DNA of 13,379 nt, taken from the NCBI GenBank assembly GCA_964367905.1, contig CAYIZP010000058.1, positions 1-13,379 of the forward strand, in the 5' to 3' direction. The position numbers were made by a program, and so were the translations under genes. Below are positions 1 to 6,575 of this stretch, one piece after another. Each line of letters begins with the position of its first letter. Within the stretch, counting starts at the first letter, position 1. The DNA is from CAUPWF01 sp964367905 (GTDB taxonomy: Bacteria > Bacillota > Clostridia > Lachnospirales > Lachnospiraceae). A model generated the notes under the pieces. The model had not been told where the DNA came from. It ran no database searches and saw only the letters and a program-made list of their open reading frames with translations.

Positions 1-38
1 TGCGAAGAGGTAGGATAGCCAACAACATATCTTACCAT
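1..38 (-). CDS. Possible 5' end of a gene running off the left edge
   Basis: An ATG at 38-36 on the minus strand opens a frame that stays open to the window edge (reads MVRYVVGYPTSS). It lies about 16 bases downstream of the expected start point of a promoter-like sequence at 61-89. The purine-rich stretch before it (AGAAAAG) is only a weak ribosome site, and twelve codons are too few to recognise a family. An alternative ATG lies at 26-24 in another frame. The region may instead be an untranslated leader. Confidence 0.2.
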   Translation of the reverse strand, partial: MVRYVVGYPTSS

Positions 39-60
39 TAGAACTTTTCTGCTTGATTGT

Positions 61-89
61 ATTTTAGCAGAGAGTAATAGATTTGTCTA
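61..89 (-). promoter_or_regulatory. Sigma-A type promoter pointing off the left edge
   Basis: On the minus strand TAGACA (89-84) and TAAAAT (66-61) are separated by exactly 17 bases. Each differs from the consensus hexamers at one position. It lies beyond the terminator of the lipoprotein gene, so it probably starts a separate transcription unit to the left. This is a sequence match only. Confidence 0.45.
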
Positions 90-123
90 TCTGTTTTTTT
101 CAAATATTTCCTACCGACATAGC

Positions 124-156
124 AAAAGCACCTATTGAATTAGGATCAATAAGTGC
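124..156 (-). terminator. Intrinsic terminator after the acidic lipoprotein gene
   Basis: Arms at 156-146 and 138-128 form an 11-bp stem around a 7-base loop. Read on the minus strand, the single imperfect position is a G-U wobble; on the plus strand it would be a mismatch, which favours the minus direction. Four U residues follow (127-124). The hairpin lies about 80 bases after the lipoprotein stop codon and probably ends that transcript. Confidence 0.6.
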
Positions 157-234
157 CGTGCATAATTAGCTTAATTTTATCCGTATTTTTGTGGTTTTGA
201 TTGGTGTAGGTAAATTGCTCATCGAGCTACTCTT

Positions 235-945
235 TTATAGTATACTCCCATCTTCTTTGAAGCTAATTTCTATTGTATCTCTCCCATTGGTTAATATGAC
301 ATCATGCTTTATTCCACTTATATTTATCGGATTACCTTCGGCATTTTCTCCTTCAAACACATCATCTGTAAAATATCCATCATAATAAAAAGCATCTGTC
401 TCTGTGGATATATTCACTAATATAAACTCGTATTCTGTAGGCTTATAATTTGGCTCTGTAAATGTCAAAGAGATGGTATTGTTTTCAAAAATACAGTCTG
501 GAAAGTAAGATTCTTCGTTTTCATCCTCATAAAACGCCCAGATTTCATTCTCATCTTCATCGTAATCTACATAAATTTCAGTAGTGTCAGAGTAGTAATT
601 ACCTGTAGTATAGTTTCCTTCACCCTCACCTTCAAGCATATAAAACATTTGAACTTTCCCATTTTTGTTATAAAGAATGTTTTCAAGCTCTGGATGATGA
701 AATTCATAAATTGTCTTATCCAACTCCTCTATTACAGTAAAATCACCATTGTTAATAGTGGCTGTAATTAGGGACTCTTTTTCGTTTAATTGATTGCTTT
801 GAGTTTGTGGCGAATCTTCTCCATTGTTGTTTCCGTCTGAAACATCAGCTGCTTGTATATCTTCAGCTAAATCTTCTAAACTTGAACATGCAGTGAACGA
901 GGTTGTTAAACCTAAGATAAGTAGCAGACTAATCAACTTTTTCAT
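235..945 (-). CDS. Small acidic lipoprotein of unknown function
   Basis: 236 aa. It begins with a lipoprotein signal peptide: MKK, a hydrophobic core (residues 4-13) and Cys20 in FTAC, so the mature protein is expected to be lipid-anchored to the outer face of the membrane. Residues 20-60 are a low-complexity Asp/Glu/Asn/Gln/Ser-rich linker. The rest is strongly acidic and rich in Tyr and Phe, with alternating strand-like segments (GNYTTGNYYSDTTEIYVDYDEDENE), suggesting a small beta-rich domain. No family was recognised. The start at 945 is preferred because an AAAGGA ribosome site lies at suitable spacing; longer in-frame starts (954, 1032) would destroy the signal peptide or overlap that site. 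It lies 61 bases after the aldo/keto reductase gene with no clear terminator between them, so the two may be co-transcribed. A role in sugar uptake is not shown. Confidence 0.75.
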   Translation of the reverse strand: MKKLISLLLILGLTTSFTACSSLEDLAEDIQAADVSDGNNNGEDSPQTQSNQLNEKESLITATINNGDFTVIEELDKTIYEFHHPELENILYNKNGKVQMFYMLEGEGEGNYTTGNYYSDTTEIYVDYDEDENEIWAFYEDENEESYFPDCIFENNTISLTFTEPNYKPTEYEFILVNISTETDAFYYDGYFTDDVFEGENAEGNPINISGIKHDVILTNGRDTIEISFKEDGSIL

Positions 946-1006
946 AATAAACATCCTTTCTACCAAATAAATTTGACTGTACATCAGTTGTTTTTTATGG
1001 GGATTT

Positions 1007-2137
1007 CTAAACGAATGCCAAAAGTTTCTCATCCACCATCTTCAATAACTCTCTAATCTTGAGATGCTGAGGACATCTCTCTTCACATGCTCCACATTCT
1101 ACACAGTGCTGCACCAAACTCTTTGGATGTTCCTTGATGTAAGTCTGATAATGTTTCACACCTGCTTCCTTCAATCCATAGACATTGCAAGTATTGTATG
1201 CTGCAAATATCCGCGCAATGTCGATGGATACTGGACATGGCTGACAATATTGACATCCTGTACAGTATAGTTCTGAAAACTTCTTTAAATTGTCAATAGA
1301 CTCCTTAATCTGCTCATACTCTACTTTCGTCATTGGTTCTTCTATGCTAGCAATGGCTACATTCTTTTTCACCATTTCTATATTCTCCATCCCGCTGAGC
1401 GCACAAGCAATGTTCTCGTTCCCTAGAACAAATTTGAATGCAAGCTCATAGGTTGCAATTGGATCTTTCCCTGTTAACTTTTTATAGATATCAGTAGGTG
1501 CTGCTAATCTGCCACCTGCCACAGGTCCCATAGCAACGACCCCTAAACCTTTTGACACAGCATATTCAATCATTTCCTCATTCGAGCGATCAATTAAATT
1601 ATATTGAACAAGCATGGTCTCCAGCACTTTTCCTGTATCAATGATGTACTGTATATTCTCTGGCTTATCATGGAATGAAAATGATATGTGACGTATCTTC
1701 CCAGCTGCTTTTAGTCTCAACGCTTCCTCGATTAACCCAAACTTGATAATCTTGTTGTCGAACCCATCCTTGTTGATTCCCCAAAAATGATAAAAATCCA
1801 CATATTCAGTATTAAGATTCTTCAAACTTCTATCTAAGAAAAACTCATAATCCTCTTTTTTCTTCACATCTCCTAGGGGGCATTTTGTCGAAATATAAAC
1901 TTTGTCCCTAAAGCCTTTTACCGCTTCCCCTACTGCTGCCTCAGAGTTTGAATGGCAATAATATGGAGCTGTATCATAATAATTCACACCTGAATTATAT
2001 GCCTCCAAAATCATCTCATTTACTTTCTCTTGATCGATGCTAAATTGCCCCTCTTTCTCGATTTCAGGGAAACGCATACAACCGAACCCTAGGGCTGAAA
2101 TCTCCACTCCTGTATTTCCAAACTTACGATATTGCAT
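1007..2137 (-). CDS. Aldo/keto reductase with C-terminal iron-sulfur (ferredoxin-like) domain
   Basis: 376 aa, cytosolic. Residues 1 to about 270 are an aldo/keto reductase TIM barrel, a family that reduces carbonyls or oxidises alcohols with NAD(P)H. The full tetrad is visible: Asp55 and Tyr60 in YDTAPYY, Lys85 in STKCP, His117 in DFYHFWG. The C-terminal part adds two cysteine clusters, CxxCxxCxxCP (292, 295, 298, 301) and CxxCxxCxxxCP (345, 348, 351, 355), typical for [4Fe-4S] binding in the ferredoxin-fused subgroup common in anaerobes. ATG at 2137 is preferred over TTG at 2140 because GGAGG stands 8 bases before it. The gene follows the operon terminator and may be read from a promoter inside that hairpin. 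Substrate is unknown; a link to the sugar pathway rests on position only. Confidence 0.9.
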   Translation of the reverse strand: MQYRKFGNTGVEISALGFGCMRFPEIEKEGQFSIDQEKVNEMILEAYNSGVNYYDTAPYYCHSNSEAAVGEAVKGFRDKVYISTKCPLGDVKKKEDYEFFLDRSLKNLNTEYVDFYHFWGINKDGFDNKIIKFGLIEEALRLKAAGKIRHISFSFHDKPENIQYIIDTGKVLETMLVQYNLIDRSNEEMIEYAVSKGLGVVAMGPVAGGRLAAPTDIYKKLTGKDPIATYELAFKFVLGNENIACALSGMENIEMVKKNVAIASIEEPMTKVEYEQIKESIDNLKKFSELYCTGCQYCQPCPVSIDIARIFAAYNTCNVYGLKEAGVKHYQTYIKEHPKSLVQHCVECGACEERCPQHLKIRELLKMVDEKLLAFV

Positions 2138-2174
2138 CAATAAATCCTCCTTCTAATTTTGATAAGAATGTGGA

Positions 2175-2219
2175 TAAAATCATCCTATGGATTAGTATAT
2201 ATTCCATAGGATGATTTTA
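2175..2219 (-). terminator. Terminator hairpin at the end of the sugar operon
   Basis: A perfect 17-bp inverted repeat (arms 2175-2191 and 2203-2219) surrounds an 11-base AT-only loop apart from one C/G. The outer arm contains the GH32 stop codon (2219-2217), so the stem starts inside the gene end. On the minus strand the 3' arm ends in GATTTTA, so the U residues are part of the stem rather than a separate tail. It probably ends most transcripts of the operon. Some read-through into the reductase gene is possible. Confidence 0.75.
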
Positions 2220-2222
2220 CAA
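2194..2222 (-). promoter_or_regulatory. Possible promoter inside the terminator hairpin, for the aldo/keto reductase
   Basis: On the minus strand TTGTAA (2222-2217) and TATACT (2199-2194) are 17 bases apart. The -10 box lies in the loop of the terminator hairpin and the -35 box overlaps the GH32 stop codon. Only 37 bases separate the hairpin from the reductase start, so an independent promoter for that gene has to lie here or further upstream. The -35 box matches consensus at four of six positions. Sequence inference only. Confidence 0.35.
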
Positions 2223-3623
2223 TGTATTTTTTTTGATTTTTACGCTATAATCACTGACAAGTTCCGAAGTTACTTCGCCTTTTCCCACATAATAATTGGA
2301 AGTAAGCACATGTCTTCCACCGTTGACGTAGATTTCAATGATACTATTATCCACAATAATATCCAACTCCAAGAAATCTAGGCTTACACCCTTATCCAAT
2401 GTCACTGACCGCTTGTTATTCACATTGGCCTCCATCGGATGCTTGTCCAAACGATAGAGACTCTTGCTTCTGTCTACCGTCAATCGATTCTCACTCTTAT
2501 CATATAGAATGTCAAAAGAACCACAACTATGCTTCAAAAGCGATAGTTTAAATTCCGTTCCACTGCTTAAATCCACTTGAATGTTCAATCTATAATAATC
2601 TTGTGTTCCTTCTATTACAGAATTGTACGTTTCTTTCTGGTATCTCGCCAACTGTGACACTGGCATTTGAATCAAGCGATTATCTCTCAATTCTAGCTTA
2701 CGAGGAATGGTCATACATCCAGCCCAACCATGGTTTAATTGATCTGTCACCATATTCCTCTCCCACATCTGAGCCCAAGCAATCATGATTCGATCTCCGT
2801 TCTCATCTTCTAATGTCTGCGGTGCATAGAAGTCAAATCCTGCATCGATTTCATCTACATACTCTACTGCAAACTTTCCTGTCTCAAAATCCATCTCTCC
2901 TATATAATACACCGAAGAGCTTAAGTTGTTGAACTTCTCTCCCCTGGATGGCATATCCACAGGTGAACAAAGAATCACATATTTATCACCAAGTTTGAAC
3001 AGATCTGGGCACTCGTACACAATCCCAAAACTTCCGTCTTCTGGCGCTCTAAGCACCTCTCCCACAAATTTCCATTCCAATAAGTTATCTGAACGATATA
3101 GAATGAGACACCCTATCTTCTTCTCTCCTATCATCGCACAGATGATAGAATAGAATTGATTATTATGACGAAAAATCTTAGGATCTCTAAAGTCTGTTTC
3201 CGGAACATAATCAGGTGCCTCTTCAATCTTTATTACTGGATTTTCAGACATTTTTTCATAAGACACTCCATCGCCAATTGCAATGCATTGCTGTTGACAC
3301 ATGGACTCGCCTAGAATTCCCTTTCCACTGGTATACATCAAAATATGCTTATCTTCATGTTCCATTGCGCTCCCAGAAAAGCAACCTAACTTTGCTTCAT
3401 ATTCTTGGTCTGGTTTCAGGGCAATTGGGAGATGCTCCCACATGATCAAATCCTTTGATTTTCCGTGGCACCAATGCATTGATCCCCACTTTGTATCATA
3501 AGGATAATGCTGGGCAAACAGATGGTATTCCCCTTTATATCTGGAAAATCCATTTGGGTCATTAATCCATCCATATTCACTGGTATAATGATATTTTGGT
3601 CGATACAAATTGTTTGTTTCCAT
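2217..3623 (-). CDS. GH32 intracellular beta-fructosidase (invertase / sucrose-6-phosphate hydrolase type)
   Basis: 468 aa, no signal peptide, so cytosolic. It hydrolyses beta-fructofuranosyl bonds with retention, as in sucrose, its 6-phosphate or short fructosides. The three GH32 signatures are intact: WINDPNG with nucleophile Asp22, FRDP with transition-state Asp147, and YECPD with acid/base Glu204. These sit in the five-bladed propeller (about 1-320); a C-terminal beta-sandwich follows (about 345-465). Its start is directly next to the stop of the mutase gene (TAGATG), with GGAG 9 bases upstream inside that gene, which suggests translational coupling. ScrB/SacA-type relatives usually act on sucrose 6-phosphate made by a phosphotransferase system. 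Here the partner is an ABC importer, so an unphosphorylated fructoside is the more likely substrate. No fructokinase gene is present in the window for the fructose released. Confidence 0.93.
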   Translation of the reverse strand: METNNLYRPKYHYTSEYGWINDPNGFSRYKGEYHLFAQHYPYDTKWGSMHWCHGKSKDLIMWEHLPIALKPDQEYEAKLGCFSGSAMEHEDKHILMYTSGKGILGESMCQQQCIAIGDGVSYEKMSENPVIKIEEAPDYVPETDFRDPKIFRHNNQFYSIICAMIGEKKIGCLILYRSDNLLEWKFVGEVLRAPEDGSFGIVYECPDLFKLGDKYVILCSPVDMPSRGEKFNNLSSSVYYIGEMDFETGKFAVEYVDEIDAGFDFYAPQTLEDENGDRIMIAWAQMWERNMVTDQLNHGWAGCMTIPRKLELRDNRLIQMPVSQLARYQKETYNSVIEGTQDYYRLNIQVDLSSGTEFKLSLLKHSCGSFDILYDKSENRLTVDRSKSLYRLDKHPMEANVNNKRSVTLDKGVSLDFLELDIIVDNSIIEIYVNGGRHVLTSNYYVGKGEVTSELVSDYSVKIKKNTL

Positions 3624-4277
3624 CTAAATACACTCCAACAATTCGATTTTTATCTCTCCCACATTATTAAGTATTACATCTGCATTCGGTAGATTCTCAT
3701 CCGAACCAATTCCTATGCACTTCATCTTTGCATTCTTTGCTGCCTGAATTCCAGCATATGCATCTTCTACAACTATGCTATGTTCGCTAGAAATTCCTAG
3801 TGTCTGCGCTGCAAGAGTAAATACTTCAGGGTCAGGCTTTGCTTTCGTCACCTTTGTCCCATCTATTATAGCATCAAAATAATCAATGATTCCAGTTTTT
3901 TCTAGGATAATCGTTGCATTTTTACTTGCTGAACCAAGGGCGATTTTAATATCATGTTCTTTTAATTTATCAAAGGTATCCACTACCCCTTCTAACAATT
4001 CACTTTCATCAATTTTATTGATGAATTGTAGATAATGGTCATTCTTTTCATTTGCAACTCGCTCCCTCTCTGCTGCAGACATATTTTCTCTTCCAGCCAA
4101 TTGGCACATAATGTCCATACAAGCCATACGGCTGACACCCTTGAATGCTTCGTTTTGCTCTTCTGTAAATTCAATCCCTAATCCCTTGCCTAACTCTTTC
4201 CAAGCAAGATAATGGTATTTTGCTGTATCTACTAACACCCCGTCTAAATCAAATATCACTAATTCAACCTGTTTCAT
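3624..4277 (-). CDS. pgmB: Beta-phosphoglucomutase (HAD superfamily)
   Basis: 217 aa, the usual length. It converts beta-glucose 1-phosphate to glucose 6-phosphate through beta-glucose 1,6-bisphosphate, in the cytosol with Mg2+. The HAD motif I FDLDGV carries the nucleophile Asp10 and acid/base Asp12. The family-specific cap residues DTAKYHxxAW (His22) and KGVSR (Arg50), which separate it from other HAD phosphatases, are present. Then come SASKN (116-120), Lys147 in KAKPDP, and the metal-binding Glu171-Asp172 in VEDAYAGIQAAK. Spacing of these elements follows the well-known Lactococcus enzyme closely. It starts 3 bases after the GH65 stop with GAGG 8 bases before ATG. GH65 enzymes release exactly its substrate, so the pairing is functionally coherent. 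Confidence 0.95.
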   Translation of the reverse strand: MKQVELVIFDLDGVLVDTAKYHYLAWKELGKGLGIEFTEEQNEAFKGVSRMACMDIMCQLAGRENMSAAERERVANEKNDHYLQFINKIDESELLEGVVDTFDKLKEHDIKIALGSASKNATIILEKTGIIDYFDAIIDGTKVTKAKPDPEVFTLAAQTLGISSEHSIVVEDAYAGIQAAKNAKMKCIGIGSDENLPNADVILNNVGEIKIELLECI

Positions 4278-4280
4278 CCT

Positions 4281-6575
4281 CTATACCTCAACTTCTTTTC
4301 CTTCTACAATAATAGAAACCTGTTTCGATCCTTTATTCTCAATGTTTACCATTCCATTTTTCACTTCTACTTCTAGGCGTTGTCCACGATAGAAAATCCC
4401 AAACTTGATTCTAGTAATCTGCTTTGGAAGCCTCGGATTGATATGCAATTTCCTATCAATCATTCGAAGCCCTGCAAATCCCATCATAATACACTGCCAC
4501 ATTCCACCATAAGATGCCGCATGGATTCCCGCATCACAAGAATTCATCGCCTGACCGATATCGATAGTTGCCGCCTTTTGGAACAATTCATAACTATACT
4601 CTGTATCACCAATATCATTTGCAAGCACACTGTATGTGCTAAAGCTCAATGATGAATCATGTAAGCAAAATGGCTCATAATATTTAAAATTCGCTTCCTT
4701 AATCTCGTCATTCCACTTTTCTCCAAACAACAAGAATAACACCATAATATCTGCCTGCTTCGATACCTTCAGTTCACTGATTTGTTCCAAGTTGTAATCC
4801 GCCATGATGGTAGCTACTTTTCCTGCCGTCTTATACTTTGTCAGATTAATCTCTCGTAGATTTCTGTAGGTTGTATCTTGATCAATCAGCAGATCTTCTC
4901 CAGGATGAGTAAGTGCTACTTTTTCTACCTGTGATTTCATTACAGAAACAAACTTGATAAACTCAGTTTTTTCATTGATTGCGTTTAACAGTTCTGGTTT
5001 CGCCTTCTTTAACTTTTCATAGATTTCTAATGCATACTCCATATTCCATTTTGCCAAATAATTCGTATATGCATTATCATCTACATCTTCACAGTATTCA
5101 TCTGGTCCGATGACGCCATTGATATGAAGTTCATCATCTTCCGAGCTCTTTTCTAGTCTAGAGCTCCAGAATTTTGCTGTTTCAAATATGATTTCATATC
5201 CACACTCTTCCATGAATAATTCATCTTGTGTGACATTAAAATAACTATATACTCCAAATGCCACATCCGCTGTGATATGGATTTCATAAAGCCCCGTCTT
5301 AATCAGCTCTCTCTCTCCTGTATAGACATCAATTCCACCATAAACTGGTGTTACCTCTCCATCCTCAGGATTTGCTGCTTCCCATGGATACATGGCTCCC
5401 TCATACCCATTTTCCTTCGCCTTTCTTCTCGCACCTTCTAACCCATGAAAACGATAAGTCAATAAGTTCTTCGCTGTCTTAGGGTCTTGGAAAGTAAATT
5501 TAGGTAACATAAATACTTCCGTATCCCAAAAAGTATGTCCTTTATACCCTTCTCCTGAAAGCCCTTTTGCTCCAATATTCATGCGATTGTCATGGGCTGG
5601 TGTCATCACATACATCTGATACTGACAGTAATTAATTGCCAATTGATCAAATGCATTTTCAGACTCTATTTCAATATAACTATCATCCCATAATTTTTTC
5701 CTTAACGTTTCGGATGACAGACAGAATAGTTCTTCATAACTTTGCTTCATCCATTCCTTTAGAATTAGATAAGATTCCTCTGGATTTTCACATTTATTCT
5801 CCTCACTATCAATAGAGGTATAGTATGTGATGTACTTACTTGCTGTTAGCGTCTCACCTTTTTTCAGACTATACAGATACTGTTGGAATGCCTCTCGTCT
5901 TCCCATCAGCGGTTTTGGAATTGACTCGTCCTCAACTCCATCCACGAACATTCTATGACTTGCATTGATGTAAAATGCAATTCTTGATTGTGTTGTAATT
6001 AACTTTGTATAAATATAACGTTTTTCGAAGAAACGCCTCGTATCATCGATAAAATGCATATCCCCTGAATTTGTAGATTTACTATCGATTCCTGATATAA
6101 TCTTAACTTGACAGTCTTTTTCCAATGGTGTGATTTCCACCTTCTGCACTGCCAAATGAATGTCATGCGCCGAAACAAATCTTCTCATACGAAACGCAAT
6201 TTTATTATCCTTTGTTACATATTGAAATGTTCGAATCAATTCCCCTGTTTTGATATTAAGTGTTTTATCATATCCTTCTACATTATCTTTTGTCAGGAAA
6301 AATCGCTCACCGTCAATCTGAATTTCCATGGAAAAACAGTCTGCTGTATTCGGTAACTCTGTCACCTCATTTTCTGTGGGTACATTGAATGTACCCGCAA
6401 TCATTGTAGTTGCTGTCTTTTTCGCATAATCTTCCTCAGCATATCCTCTCATACACATGTAGCCATTTCCCTGACACATGATAGATTCTGTCTTGCCTAG
6501 ATTCATATCGTCAAAGCAATCTTCTGTCAGCAAGAAATTTTTATATTCGTCTTTTCCTCTATTATATTGAATCAT
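4281..6575 (-). CDS. GH65 glycoside phosphorylase (alpha-glucobiose type)
   Basis: 764 aa, the normal length for GH65, cytosolic. The family splits an alpha-glucosyl bond with phosphate and inversion, giving beta-glucose 1-phosphate plus an acceptor. The order is an N-terminal beta-sandwich (about 1-270), an (alpha/alpha)6 barrel (about 310-700) and a short C-terminal beta domain. Key motifs are HDNRMNIGAKGLSGEGY (328-344), FWDTE (349-353), general acid Glu493 in GPDEY, KQAD (606-609) and HDSSLS (639-644), the last two lining the phosphate site, and ASYGGMW (687-693). Known members act on maltose, trehalose, kojibiose, nigerose, glucosyl-rhamnose or glucosyl-glycerol. The AKGLSGEGYKGH loop looks less like maltose phosphorylase than like the trehalose/kojibiose/nigerose side, but this is a weak impression. 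Its ATG overlaps the stop of the previous gene by 4 bases (ATGA). Confidence 0.93.
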   Translation of the reverse strand: MIQYNRGKDEYKNFLLTEDCFDDMNLGKTESIMCQGNGYMCMRGYAEEDYAKKTATTMIAGTFNVPTENEVTELPNTADCFSMEIQIDGERFFLTKDNVEGYDKTLNIKTGELIRTFQYVTKDNKIAFRMRRFVSAHDIHLAVQKVEITPLEKDCQVKIISGIDSKSTNSGDMHFIDDTRRFFEKRYIYTKLITTQSRIAFYINASHRMFVDGVEDESIPKPLMGRREAFQQYLYSLKKGETLTASKYITYYTSIDSEENKCENPEESYLILKEWMKQSYEELFCLSSETLRKKLWDDSYIEIESENAFDQLAINYCQYQMYVMTPAHDNRMNIGAKGLSGEGYKGHTFWDTEVFMLPKFTFQDPKTAKNLLTYRFHGLEGARRKAKENGYEGAMYPWEAANPEDGEVTPVYGGIDVYTGERELIKTGLYEIHITADVAFGVYSYFNVTQDELFMEECGYEIIFETAKFWSSRLEKSSEDDELHINGVIGPDEYCEDVDDNAYTNYLAKWNMEYALEIYEKLKKAKPELLNAINEKTEFIKFVSVMKSQVEKVALTHPGEDLLIDQDTTYRNLREINLTKYKTAGKVATIMADYNLEQISELKVSKQADIMVLFLLFGEKWNDEIKEANFKYYEPFCLHDSSLSFSTYSVLANDIGDTEYSYELFQKAATIDIGQAMNSCDAGIHAASYGGMWQCIMMGFAGLRMIDRKLHINPRLPKQITRIKFGIFYRGQRLEVEVKNGMVNIENKGSKQVSIIVEGKEVEV

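Noticed and set aside
75..100. Possible plus-strand terminator (AGAT...ATCT followed by seven T)
   Set aside because: The stem is only four base pairs, too weak; the T-run is better explained as AT-rich sequence upstream of the minus-strand promoter.
3992..4174. 60-aa minus-strand frame inside beta-phosphoglucomutase
   Set aside because: It is an out-of-frame reading of a gene with all catalytic motifs intact and has no ribosome site of note.
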